From an uncultured Verrucomicrobiota bacterium (GTDB lineage: Bacteria > Verrucomicrobiota > Kiritimatiellia > CAIVKH01), in assembly GCA_937872895.1 (NCBI GenBank), contig CALMUP010000051.1, positions 36,143 to 100,142 on the forward strand: a stretch of DNA of 64,000 nucleotides, given 5' to 3'. This document shows positions 28,667 through 37,569 of this stretch, in pieces; position 1 is the first letter of the stretch; the number at the start of each line of letters is the position of its first letter. The notes beneath the pieces were generated by a model that searched no databases, was not told the origin of the DNA, and saw nothing but the letters and a program-made list of their open reading frames with translations. Position numbers and translations under genes: made by a program.

Positions 28667-31183
28667 TTAACGGGGCAGGGTGGTGTTCGCTTCCATCGCC
28701 GTCTGCAGCGCCGCCCTCAACCCCTCCCGCGTGAAGGGCTTGATCAGGATGGCGGCAAAGGAGCGGGGATCGATCCGGCTGAGGATCATTTCCTCGCTGT
28801 AGCCGGTGGTAAGGATGACCCGCACGCCGGGAACGAGGCTGCGCATCTGGAGGAAGGCCTCAATGCCATCCATGACCGGCATGGTGAGATCCATCAATAC
28901 CAGGTCGTAGGCCTCGGGCTGCTGGCGGAAGATGCGGACCGCCTCGCCGCCATCGGCCGCGACCTCCACCTGAATACGGTCACCCTTGAGCATGCGTTCC
29001 AGCATGAGCCGCATGGCCGGATCGTCGTCCACCACGAGCACGCGGTTGATCGTCGCGGTGAGCAGCGAGGCGACCGGCTTCGGCGGTGACATGGCAACTT
29101 GTTCCGCGGCCGGCAGGTAGATCCTGAAGGTCGCACCACGCCCCGGCGCCGAATGCACCTCCATCACGCCCTGGTGGGCGCGCACGATGCCTTGCGCGGC
29201 GGCTAACCCCATTCCCCTCCCGGTGAACTTGGTGGAGAAGAAGGGGTCGAACATCCGGCGGCGCACATCCGCGGAAATGCCGCACCCCCGGTCCCGGACC
29301 TCGATCCAGACATATGAGCCCTGCGGAGCGGCGGCTACCGGAACGGCATCGGCCAGCTCGCGGCCTTCCAGCTCGGCAAACCCGGTCGCCACGTCCACCG
29401 TGCCGGGTTTGCCAAGGTACGCTTCGGCGGCATTGACCACGACCTGCAGGATCAACTGCCGGAGCGCGGCGCCATCGCCTCGCACCCCCGGGAGCGCCTC
29501 GCCGAAATCGAAGTGCAGCGTCACGTCCGGATGAATCGTGCTGCGGATCAAGGGCGTCAGTTCATGAATCAACCTCGAGGTGTCCACCACCTGGTCGCTG
29601 ATCCGCGTGTTGCCGCAGAAGGATAACAACTGATGGCACAGCCCGGCGGCCCGGTTCCCGGCGGCAAGCAGGTCGGCGAGGCAGTGACGCACGTCCTGCG
29701 CGTCCCCGACCTGCTCGAGGGCGAGTTCGGCATTGCCGATCATCGCGGCGAGCATGTTGTTGAAGTCATGCGCGACCCCGCCCGCCATCGCCGCCAGGCT
29801 TTCGCTCTTCTTCATGTACAACACGTTCTCGTTGAGCTTGCGCCGTTCGGTGATGTCGAGGATGAACCCCTCGACCATCGGATACCCCGAGATATCCTTC
29901 TCCACCACCCGGCCCTGCTCCAAGACCCAGCGCATCTCTCCATCAGCACGCACCATCCGGTACTCCACGACGAAGCGATCACCCCGCGTCATGCCATCGA
30001 TGGCCTGATACACCCGCTCACGGTCGTCCGGGTGGATCAGGTCCACGAAGGCGATCTTCCGGTTCTCGATCAGGCTCTCCCGCGCATATCCGGTAAGTTC
30101 CTCGCCACCGCGTGAAATGAACGTCATCGTCCAGGCGGCATCAAACCGGCAGCGGTATGCCATGCCGGGCAGGCTGTCCATCAGCGACTCAAGCAATCGC
30201 CGCCCCTCCTCCCGCTCCCGCTCGGCCGCCTTTTGCTCCGTAATATCAAGAACGGTCGCGATCATACCTCGTGCCTGATCGTTCGGTTCCAGCGCCATCC
30301 ATTCAACCCGCACGTCCCGCGCGCCTCCGGGACCGCACTCGAGCCGGGTCTCCACCACCCGCGCTTCCGGTGACGCAACCGGCAACACCACCCATCGCTC
30401 GATGACCCCTCGCACATCCGGATCGACGAACAACTGCGCAAACCCCAACCCGATCAACTGCTCACGCGGCACACCGCTCACCTCGGTCATCGCACGGTTG
30501 GCCTCGACGATCCGACCAGCCTGCACCAGCGCGATACCCACCGGGGCGGCTTCGAAGATTCGCTGAATCACTTGCTCGGAGTGCAACACCGCATCGCGCT
30601 CGCACCACGCGGCGATGCCTCGGCTGATGTCCTCGCCAGCCCGGCTAAACACCCCCCGCAGATCCTCGTCATCCGCCATCGTGTCCGGCACCGATGCGCA
30701 CAAGATGCCGGTCCAGACCGGCCCCCCCATCAATCGGACCGCCACCGCAACCCGGCCATGGTACGACGCGGCCAGCGGACACGTACCGCAAAGGGCCATC
30801 GTTTCCTCAATCACCACCGGCTCACCGGTCTCCGAGACCTGTTGCCAGCAGGTCGGGCAGATCCCCCGAATTAGACGCTCCCGCAATGGCTGGAACCGCT
30901 CGCTGAAGGAAGAAGCCGCCGCAATCACCTGTCCATTCTGCCGCACCGCAATCCACAGGCTGTACGCCCCGAGCACGCCCACCCAATCCTCACACAACCC
31001 ATCCAGGTAATATGTAAGGGATCCCGAAGCGGCATGGACGTCAGCATGCAACATCGAGGCATAGGTCGGAATCCCGGAACGGTTTCCGCTTAACCCCTTC
31101 GGCCAAACCGGCACCGACGCCGAAGCGGCGTTCACCGGTTGCTCATTCGCCCGCGGCACGTCCGAGTCTTCCTCGTTCGTCAT
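28667..31183 (-). CDS. Hybrid sensor histidine kinase: Cys-rich GAF-like, PAS, PAS, HisKA, HATPase, receiver
   Basis: The ATG at 31183 has GGAGGA nine bases upstream, so the 838-residue start is preferred over one at 31234. Residues about 40-195 form a GAF/PocR-like sensory region with two CxxC pairs, Cys109-Cys112 (ICPTCW) and Cys132-Cys135 (LCGTCP). Two PAS domains follow at about 203-315 and 330-445, each ending LDITE. The phosphoacceptor is His472 in GGVAHDFNNML, a HisKA group common in hybrid kinases. The ATPase domain is at about 570-690 (VRDRGCGIS, GRGMGLAAAQGIV), then a receiver domain with phospho-Asp in DLVLMDLTMPVMDG. No membrane segment is seen, so it is a cytoplasmic sensor. The signal could be redox or metal. 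Confidence 0.88.
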   Translation of the reverse strand: MTNEEDSDVPRANEQPVNAASASVPVWPKGLSGNRSGIPTYASMLHADVHAASGSLTYYLDGLCEDWVGVLGAYSLWIAVRQNGQVIAAASSFSERFQPLRERLIRGICPTCWQQVSETGEPVVIEETMALCGTCPLAASYHGRVAVAVRLMGGPVWTGILCASVPDTMADDEDLRGVFSRAGEDISRGIAAWCERDAVLHSEQVIQRIFEAAPVGIALVQAGRIVEANRAMTEVSGVPREQLIGLGFAQLFVDPDVRGVIERWVVLPVASPEARVVETRLECGPGGARDVRVEWMALEPNDQARGMIATVLDITEQKAAEREREEGRRLLESLMDSLPGMAYRCRFDAAWTMTFISRGGEELTGYARESLIENRKIAFVDLIHPDDRERVYQAIDGMTRGDRFVVEYRMVRADGEMRWVLEQGRVVEKDISGYPMVEGFILDITERRKLNENVLYMKKSESLAAMAGGVAHDFNNMLAAMIGNAELALEQVGDAQDVRHCLADLLAAGNRAAGLCHQLLSFCGNTRISDQVVDTSRLIHELTPLIRSTIHPDVTLHFDFGEALPGVRGDGAALRQLILQVVVNAAEAYLGKPGTVDVATGFAELEGRELADAVPVAAAPQGSYVWIEVRDRGCGISADVRRRMFDPFFSTKFTGRGMGLAAAQGIVRAHQGVMEVHSAPGRGATFRIYLPAAEQVAMSPPKPVASLLTATINRVLVVDDDPAMRLMLERMLKGDRIQVEVAADGGEAVRIFRQQPEAYDLVLMDLTMPVMDGIEAFLQMRSLVPGVRVILTTGYSEEMILSRIDPRSFAAILIKPFTREGLRAALQTAMEANTTLPR

Positions 31184-31300
31184 CGCCTGCTCTCCTCCGT
31201 ACCGCATGATACATCCCCGACACCGGCACCCCAATACCTATCGGTCTGTAGTATCGCTCACCGGTTGCCAAACCCTCGCAAAGCCTTTATAAATCGCGCC

Positions 31301-32467
31301 ATGGCCATTTTCGATCCGATCATCGACCGCACCGGCACCGGCAGCCTGAAGTGGGATCGCTATAAAGACCGCCCCATCTTGCCGTTGTGGGTGGCCGACA
31401 TGGATTTCGCCTCGCCGCCCGCCGTCGTCGCGGCGCTCCAGGACCGTGCCCTCCACGGGGTATTCGGCTACACGATCCCGTATGAGGAGGTTGTCGGGGA
31501 AGTGCTGAACTACCTGCGCGAGCGCCACGGGCTCTCCGTGACCGCCGAGATGCTGGTCTGGCTTCCCGGCCTCGTGCCCGCGCTGAACCTGGCCTGCCGC
31601 ACCTTCGGCGAAGCCGGCTCCGGCGTGCTGATCAACACCCCGGTCTATCCGCCGTTCCTCAGCGCCCCGGTATTCTCCGACCGCACCCGCATCGCGGTGC
31701 CGCTGCTGACCCACGGCGACCGGTGGGACATCGACTGGGATGCGATGGAAGCCGCGGTCACGCCCGGCACGAAACTCTTCATCCTCTGCCATCCGCACAA
31801 CCCGGTCGGCCGCGTCTGGTCCCGCGACGACCTGACCCGCATCGTCGACTTCTGCGTGCGCCACGACCTCGTGCTTGTCTCGGACGAGATCCACTGCGAC
31901 CTGATCCTCGACGACGTCCCGCACGTCCCCGCCCTCGCCCTCGGCCCCGACGCCGCCGCGCGCTGCATCGCCCTCTACGCCCCCAGCAAGACCTACAACC
32001 TGCCCGGCCTCGCCTGCGCCTTCGCCGTGATCCCCGACGAAACCCTGCGCCAGCGCTTCAAGCGCACCGCGCGCGGCATCATCACCGAGATCAACGCCTT
32101 CGGCTACGCCGGTTGCGCCGCCGCCTACCAGCACGGCGAACCGTGGCGGCGCGAACTGATCACCTACCTGCGCGGCAACCGCGACCTCGTGTTCACCTTC
32201 GTGCGCGACCACCTGCCCGGCATCGTCATGCGCCCGATGGCCGCCACCTACCTCGCCTGGCTCGATGTGCGCGGCCTGAACCTCGACGCCCCGCACCAGT
32301 TCTTCGAGGACGCCGGCGTCGGCCTCTCCAACGGCATCGACTTCGGGGCCCCCGGCTTCCTCCGCCTCAACTTCGGCTGCCCCCGCGCCATGCTCCAGGA
32401 AGGACTCGACCGCATGAAGCGCGCCGTGGATACCTTAACGCGGAAAAGCGGAAGTCAGAAGATGTAA
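31301..32467 (+). CDS. PatB/MalY-type aminotransferase-fold cystathionine beta-lyase
   Basis: The 388-residue protein starts at the ATG at 31301 (MAIFDPIIDRTGTGSLKWDR). The KWDRYKD and LPLWVADMDFASPPAV motifs are diagnostic of the PatB/MalY subgroup of fold-type I PLP enzymes. The cofactor Lys is in APSKTYNLPGLACAF. The HNPVGRVW segment and DEIHCDLIL are the usual PLP-phosphate and Asp/Tyr contacts. These enzymes cleave C-S bonds of cystathionine or cysteine conjugates in the cytoplasm. MalY also acts as a regulator in E. coli. The gene is divergent from the hybrid kinase 117 bases away, and no partner gene is seen. Confidence 0.9.
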   Translation: MAIFDPIIDRTGTGSLKWDRYKDRPILPLWVADMDFASPPAVVAALQDRALHGVFGYTIPYEEVVGEVLNYLRERHGLSVTAEMLVWLPGLVPALNLACRTFGEAGSGVLINTPVYPPFLSAPVFSDRTRIAVPLLTHGDRWDIDWDAMEAAVTPGTKLFILCHPHNPVGRVWSRDDLTRIVDFCVRHDLVLVSDEIHCDLILDDVPHVPALALGPDAAARCIALYAPSKTYNLPGLACAFAVIPDETLRQRFKRTARGIITEINAFGYAGCAAAYQHGEPWRRELITYLRGNRDLVFTFVRDHLPGIVMRPMAATYLAWLDVRGLNLDAPHQFFEDAGVGLSNGIDFGAPGFLRLNFGCPRAMLQEGLDRMKRAVDTLTRKSGSQKM

Positions 32468-32655
32468 CCACGGATGGACACGGATGGACACGGATTCAAG
32501 CTGGATCGGATGACGTAGCCAATACCCGACCACAGAAATCCCTGACGCATCCCTTGCCGTCCATAAATGCTGCGCATCCGTGTTGATCCGTGTCCATCCG
32601 TGGTAACACCCTCCGTCTTCCGGTCGACGCGCAGCAGATCGCGGGGTTAATCCGA
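32468..32655. repeat. Imperfect inverted repeat of ACCACGGATGGACACGG type
   Basis: This gap between convergent genes carries AACCACGGATGGACACGG at about 32467-32484, followed by another GGACACGG at about 32485-32492. The inverse, ATCCGTGTCCATCCGTGG, is at about 32585-32602, so the ends could form a long stem around about 90 bases. It belongs to the GATGGACACGGAT class of dispersed intergenic repeats that is frequent in PVC-group genomes. There is no coding potential. Confidence 0.65.
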
Positions 32656-33378
32656 TCACCCCGCCGCCGGCCGGTGCCGGTTGCCCGGCACGGTCCGGGT
32701 GGCACCCGGAGCTGCCCAGTGCGCCGCGTTGGCGATGACCCGGATGACCTCGGGCTGGTGGTAGGTCGGGAACGTTTCGTGGCCGGGACGGAAGTAAAAC
32801 ACGCGCCCGTTCCCTCGCCGCCAGCAGCAACCGGAACGGAACACCTCCCCGCCGGGAAACCACGAGAGAAACACCAGCTCGTCCGGCTCCGGCACATCAA
32901 ACGCCTCGCCGTACATCTCCTCCTGCGGGATCACGAACCCGTCGCCCAGGCCCGCCGCGATCGGATGCGACGGCGCGACCACCCACACCCGTTCGCACCC
33001 GCCATCGACCCGCCACGACAGCGTACAACTCGTCCCCATCAGCGCGCGGAAGACCTTCGCGTAGTGCGCCGAATGCAGACCGATGAACCCCATCCCGGCC
33101 CACACCTGCCGCTGCACCCGCGCCACCGTCTCCTCGCTCACCGCATCGTGCGCGCGATGCCCCCACCAGACCAGCACATCCGTCGCCGCCAACCGCTCCT
33201 CCGACAATCCCTGCTCCGGCTCGTCCAGCGTGGCCACCGACACCTCCAACCCCGGGTACGCCGCCAACCCCCGCGCAATCGCCGCATGTATTCCGTCCGG
33301 ATACACCGCACGCACCACGTCGTTGACCCGCTCATCGACAAACTCGTTCCAGATACAAACCCGAACCCGTTGTTCCAT
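32656..33378 (-). CDS. ThuA-like domain protein (glutamine amidotransferase-like fold)
   Basis: Of two nearby ATGs (33384 and 33378), the second (MEQRVRVCIWNEFVDE) has GAGAGG at a normal distance, giving 240 residues. The open frame extends much further upstream but overlaps the divergent regulator and is not used. Family motifs are VRVCIWNEF, DVLVWWGHRAHD, MGFIGLHSAHYAKVFRALMG, and the end GRVFYFRPGHETFPTY, which match the ThuA-like or trehalose utilisation family. Members have a class I glutamine amidotransferase-like fold and are associated with sugar metabolism. The biochemical activity is not established. The gene is transcribed away from the CRISPR-Cas operon. Confidence 0.82.
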   Translation of the reverse strand: MEQRVRVCIWNEFVDERVNDVVRAVYPDGIHAAIARGLAAYPGLEVSVATLDEPEQGLSEERLAATDVLVWWGHRAHDAVSEETVARVQRQVWAGMGFIGLHSAHYAKVFRALMGTSCTLSWRVDGGCERVWVVAPSHPIAAGLGDGFVIPQEEMYGEAFDVPEPDELVFLSWFPGGEVFRSGCCWRRGNGRVFYFRPGHETFPTYHQPEVIRVIANAAHWAAPGATRTVPGNRHRPAAG

Positions 33379-33549
33379 AACCATCCTCTCCCCTCGGCTT
33401 CCGCGTACCGGAACCCTCTCAACCCTTGTGCCGGGCAACCGGGACGCTGTCAACGACAGGTGCAACGTCGCAGGGATATTGCAGATTGATATGTATAATA
33501 TACTCTGTTTCTTGTTGACATAGATTCCAAAGCCGCCCTTACTTCCGGC
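33379..33549 (+). promoter_or_regulatory. Control region upstream of the CRISPR-Cas operon
   Basis: This divergent intergenic region contains GTATA-A-TATAC at 33493-33503, an 11-base dyad that overlaps a TATAAT (33494-33499) usable as a -10 box, about 50 bases before the first gene. No good -35 is 17 bases upstream, so activation or a weak basal promoter is possible. A second TTGACA at about 33515-33520 lacks a matching -10. The dyad over the -10 is a natural operator candidate for the XRE regulator encoded next. This is inferred from position. Confidence 0.4.
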
Positions 33550-34662
33550 ATGACCAGCCTGCATGATAGCTACGAGCAGGAGGACGATGCGCGGTTGCGC
33601 CAGCGCATTGCCCTGCAGGTCCGCACCTTTCGCCAACTCAAACACCTGAGCCAAAGTGACCTGGCGCGACGTATAGGCGTGCGACCCGGCCCGATGAATG
33701 CCATTGAAATGGGCAAGCATGTGCCCAGCGGGCGCATGTTGCTTCGGCTGTCGGAGGCCTTGGGGGTGTCCATCGACACCCTGCTGGGTCGGACGGAGCC
33801 ATCCGGCCGGGTGCACGAAGACCGGCCCACCTACCTCTGCGGCAATACACCGGCGACTCCTCAACCCACGGCGATCCCCATGCTCTTGCGGGATGATGTA
33901 AAGCTGGATGCCGTCAGCGCAACGCGCGTGCAGGATCTCGTCTTCGAATTTCTGGCCCTGGAGGATGCCTGTTCGGCGCAAAAGAGCGCGACCATCCCGC
34001 TACGGCACCCATTCACCACCGACACGCGCGGGATTGAATTGTTGGCCCAGCAGGTGCGGCAGTTTCTTGGCATCGGCCATGCCGTGATCTTCGACTACCT
34101 CGAATTACTTGAAAATGCCGGCTTGCGAATCGTGTTCTGCCCCCTGCCGGAATCCCAGGCCAGCGTGGCCTACTACGATGCGGAAAATGCGAACGCCTTC
34201 TTTTTTATCAACGAAGCCATGAATGCCGAGCGCCAGATCTTCGAACTGGCCAAACGGCTTGGTGCGGTCTACCTGCACACGGGTGGGGCGCGACCTCCGG
34301 GCGCGCAGGCAGATGGCCCAAGGGACTCCCTGCGGATCGCCCGCCAATTTGCCGCATTCTTCCTGATGCCGGAGGCGGCCATGCGGGCCACCGTCGCCCA
34401 GACCGGCATCACGCCGGATCGCTGGACCTACGAACTCGCCCTCCGGCTCAAACACCGTTTCGGCGTCTCCGCCGAAAGCTTTGTGATTCGCCTCGAAGAA
34501 CTCGCCCTCATCACCGAACCCCTCGCCAAGAAATACAAGGCCCGCATCCGCAAGGAATACAAGAAGACAGGATATAAAGAGCCAGACGGCACGCGGCGCG
34601 TGCTCACACCCAACGGCCGGCTGGATGATTTGCGGCTGATTGCGGGAAGGAGGCATCGGTGA
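33550..34662 (+). CDS. XRE-family regulator with ImmA/IrrE-like domain lacking the zinc motif
   Basis: The 370-residue protein has an N-terminal helix-turn-helix at about residues 19-78 (FRQLKHLSQSDLARRIGVRP, then LLRLSEALGVSIDTLLGR). An ImmA/IrrE-like region follows at about 160-325. In active members the core reads AHELGHLxLH. Here it is LAKRLGAVYLH (233-243), so both zinc-binding His residues of HExxH and the Glu are gone. The second family segment is kept: IARQFAAFFLMPEAAM. The stop overlaps the cas3 GTG by three bases, with AAGGAGG just before, so the gene is the first of the cas operon. It is likely a non-proteolytic sensor and regulator of that operon. Function is inferred from position. 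Confidence 0.78.
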   Translation: MTSLHDSYEQEDDARLRQRIALQVRTFRQLKHLSQSDLARRIGVRPGPMNAIEMGKHVPSGRMLLRLSEALGVSIDTLLGRTEPSGRVHEDRPTYLCGNTPATPQPTAIPMLLRDDVKLDAVSATRVQDLVFEFLALEDACSAQKSATIPLRHPFTTDTRGIELLAQQVRQFLGIGHAVIFDYLELLENAGLRIVFCPLPESQASVAYYDAENANAFFFINEAMNAERQIFELAKRLGAVYLHTGGARPPGAQADGPRDSLRIARQFAAFFLMPEAAMRATVAQTGITPDRWTYELALRLKHRFGVSAESFVIRLEELALITEPLAKKYKARIRKEYKKTGYKEPDGTRRVLTPNGRLDDLRLIAGRRHR

Positions 34663-36857
34663 GCACATATTACGCGCATAGCCTACCCGGGCAGCCTGAG
34701 GAAAAATGGCAAAAATTGGATCACCACCTTCGACAGGTAGCGGAAATGGCTGCGGAATTCGCGGAGCCGTTCCAGTCATCCGATTGGGCATGGGATGCCG
34801 GGTGGCTGCATGATCTGGGCAAAGCGACGAATGCGTTTCAAGGTTATTTGAAAAAGCAAAACGGTCTCGATGACTCCGAGTACGATGCCGATGGCAGCGT
34901 CTCCAACCATGCCAGCGCAGGTGCGGCGTATGCTCACGATCGTATGGATTTGGCGGGCAGGATTCTCGCATATATTCTCGCGGGGCATCATGCCGGGTTG
35001 CCGGATTGGGATAGCGCGGAAACAGGCAACGCCGCCTTGTCAATCCGGCTTGAGGAAGGACGGAGCAATCTTGCCCTCATTCCAAGCTTTGCGGAATCAA
35101 TTTCCTTAAATCTCCGCCCCCTGGTCAAGCCCCCGGCTTATGTGAAGGCCGAGAACGCCCACCTTTGGATCCGCATGATCTTCTCGTGCCTCATCGATGC
35201 CGATCGACTGAACACCGAGCAGTTTTGTAGCCCTGAGCGATACGCCTCGCGCGGGCAATTTCCACCCCTTGGAAACCTGGCACCTTCCCTTTTCCACGCG
35301 CTGGAAACGCTTGAGCGCGAAGCGCCAAAAACGGAAGTAAACGCCATCCGTTCCGAAATTCGGCGTGCTTGTGAAGCGATGTCTGCAGATGCGCCGGGAC
35401 TTTTTTCTCTTACTGTACCAACGGGGGGCGGCAAGACGCTCTCAGCAATTGCTTTTGCCATGAGACATGCCATGCGACACGGCAAGCGGCGAATTATTTA
35501 TGTCATTCCCTACACAAGCATCATCGAGCAAACGGCGAAAACGCTGGGCAAGATATTCGGGTCCGAGAATGTCGTTGAACATCACAGCAACCTCGATCCC
35601 GCGAGAGGATCGCCTCGAGCCGACATGGCCGCCGAAAATTGGGATGCACCGATCGTTGTCACTACCAGCGTCCAGTTCTTCGAGTCCCTTTACGCGGCTA
35701 AGACCAGCGCCGCCCGGAAATTGCACAACATCGCGAATAGCGTCGTGATACTGGATGAGGCACAAATGCTTCCGCCGGAACTGCTAACCCCTTGCGTCGA
35801 GGCCATTAACGCCCTGGTCACATGCTTTGGCGTTACCCTCATCCTTGCCACGGCAACCCAACCCGCCCTGCCCAAGCTACTGCCCGCTCGCCCGATCATA
35901 CCAGCGGAACAGAACCTATACGCGCGTTTGCACCGGACCAGGATCAACCTTCCGTCCGATTGGCAGACCCGCACGACGTGGACGGAATTGGCAACACGCC
36001 TGACCACGCACGAGCAGGCGCTTTGCATCGTAAACACGCGGCGTGATTGCCACGATCTTTTCGCCTTCATGCCGAACGGTACGCTACACTTATCGGCTCT
36101 GATGTGCGGCGAACACCGGTCAGAAGTGATCACCGAAATAAAGCGCCGGTTACGGGCCGGGGAGCCCTGCCGGATCATCAGCACCCAACTGGTGGAAGCG
36201 GGAGTTGACATCGACTTTCCGGTGGTTTACCGCGCGATGGCCGGACTCGATTCAATCGCACAAGCCGCAGGCCGTTGTAATCGGGAAGGCAAGCTGAACG
36301 CGTCTGGTTCGCTCGGCGAAGTTCATGTGTTCATCCCGCCCAAATCGGCGCCGCTCGGCTTGCTTCGCAAGGGTGAGGACACCATGAGGGAGATGCCCGC
36401 CGTAGCCGGGTTTGATCCCCAGGAACCGGCTTGCTACACACGCTATTTCGAAAGCTATTACGCTCGACTGAATGCAACCACAGGAAGACCGGGATCAAAA
36501 ATTGTTTTCAACCTTGATCTGATTCGCGATTACAACCCTTCCATCAGGCTCCCATTCCGGACCGCTGGCCATGAGTTCCGCATGATCGACGACGCCCAAC
36601 AGGCGGTTTTTGTGCGTTGGGGGAAAAATGACAAATGGCTGGCCGAACTTAGGTCTTTTGGGCCGACACGCCAAAACCTTCGCGCGCTGCAGCGAAGCTG
36701 TGTGAATCTGCCCCGGCGACACATCGTGGCCCTGCGAGCACAAGGACTGATCGAGGAAGTGCAGCCGGATTTCTGGTTGTGGATCGGCAAGTATGACGAA
36801 ATTACAGGTTTGGATTTGTTTGGCGTGGGCTTCATGCCGGATGAAATGATAACCTAA
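34659..36857 (+). CDS. cas3: CRISPR-associated helicase-nuclease Cas3 (type I-C)
   Basis: The 732-residue protein starts at GTG 34659, overlapping the upstream stop. The HD nuclease domain fills about residues 1-190, with His7 and His22, His51-Asp52 (GWLHDLGKA), His84 and His110-His111. The SF2 helicase follows: Walker A PTGGGKT at 254-260, ILDEAQ at 364-369 (DEAQ in place of DEAD/H), and the motif VI region with LVEAGVDIDF and AQAAGRCNREG. After Cascade opens an R-loop, Cas3 nicks and degrades the displaced strand. Length and gene position are typical of type I-C. All catalytic motifs look intact, so the interference arm is probably functional. Confidence 0.96.
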   Translation: MSTYYAHSLPGQPEEKWQKLDHHLRQVAEMAAEFAEPFQSSDWAWDAGWLHDLGKATNAFQGYLKKQNGLDDSEYDADGSVSNHASAGAAYAHDRMDLAGRILAYILAGHHAGLPDWDSAETGNAALSIRLEEGRSNLALIPSFAESISLNLRPLVKPPAYVKAENAHLWIRMIFSCLIDADRLNTEQFCSPERYASRGQFPPLGNLAPSLFHALETLEREAPKTEVNAIRSEIRRACEAMSADAPGLFSLTVPTGGGKTLSAIAFAMRHAMRHGKRRIIYVIPYTSIIEQTAKTLGKIFGSENVVEHHSNLDPARGSPRADMAAENWDAPIVVTTSVQFFESLYAAKTSAARKLHNIANSVVILDEAQMLPPELLTPCVEAINALVTCFGVTLILATATQPALPKLLPARPIIPAEQNLYARLHRTRINLPSDWQTRTTWTELATRLTTHEQALCIVNTRRDCHDLFAFMPNGTLHLSALMCGEHRSEVITEIKRRLRAGEPCRIISTQLVEAGVDIDFPVVYRAMAGLDSIAQAAGRCNREGKLNASGSLGEVHVFIPPKSAPLGLLRKGEDTMREMPAVAGFDPQEPACYTRYFESYYARLNATTGRPGSKIVFNLDLIRDYNPSIRLPFRTAGHEFRMIDDAQQAVFVRWGKNDKWLAELRSFGPTRQNLRALQRSCVNLPRRHIVALRAQGLIEEVQPDFWLWIGKYDEITGLDLFGVGFMPDEMIT

Positions 36858-36873
36858 GACACAGGAGGATTCG

Positions 36874-37569
36874 ATGAGAGGATTTTGTTTGGAGGTCAGC
36901 GGGCCGTATGCATGCTTCACGCGCCCGGAAATGAAGGTCGAGCGCGTTAGTTACGATGTCATTACACCTTCCTCCGCTCGCGCCATTTACGATGCGATTT
37001 TGTGGAAACCAGCCATCCGCTGGCACGTGAATCGGATCGAGGTGCTTTCACCCTTACGCTGGATTTCCGTGCGGCGAAACGAAGTGGGTAAGGTTGCATC
37101 GCCACGATCTGGGGGGATCCTGATCGAAGACGACCGCCAGCAACGTGCAGGCTTATTCCTGCGCGATGTGAAATATCGCATCTTCGCCGAATTCGAGTAC
37201 ATCCCGCCGGCTCAACGCGGCAAAACCTGCAATCCCGCTCCCGAGTATTTGGTTGATGCCGAGGATGCGGCCGATCTCCGCAAGGATGAGTCCCCGGCCA
37301 AATATGCCGCCATGTTCGAACGCCGAGCGAGGAAAGGCCAATGCTTCAATCAGCCCTACTTCGGTTGCCGTGAGTTTGCCGTCGATTTCCGGTTGGTCAA
37401 CCAGGCGAACGAGCCCGCCTCGCCAATCAACGAAACCCGCGACCTCGGCTGGATGCTCTACGATTTGGACTTCACGGACCCCGATAATGTCAAGCCACTA
37501 TTCTTCCGGGCCGAAATGAAGAACGGCGTCATAAACACGGATCGCAATCAAGTGGAGGTGCGAGGATGA
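36874..37569 (+). CDS. cas5c: Cas5c (Cas5d) crRNA-processing endoribonuclease
   Basis: This 231-residue RAMP protein begins MRGFCLEVSGPYACFTRPEM, the standard Cas5d N-terminus, and contains AIRWHVNRIEVLSPLRWISV and RQQRAGLFLRDVKYRIFAEF. In type I-C systems, which lack Cas6, Cas5 cuts the repeat hairpin and stays on the 5' handle of the crRNA, in contrast to other type I systems. An 11-nucleotide handle is reported for the family. It starts 16 bases after cas3 with AGGAGG upstream and overlaps cas8c by ATGA. No defect is visible. Confidence 0.95.
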   Translation: MRGFCLEVSGPYACFTRPEMKVERVSYDVITPSSARAIYDAILWKPAIRWHVNRIEVLSPLRWISVRRNEVGKVASPRSGGILIEDDRQQRAGLFLRDVKYRIFAEFEYIPPAQRGKTCNPAPEYLVDAEDAADLRKDESPAKYAAMFERRARKGQCFNQPYFGCREFAVDFRLVNQANEPASPINETRDLGWMLYDLDFTDPDNVKPLFFRAEMKNGVINTDRNQVEVRG

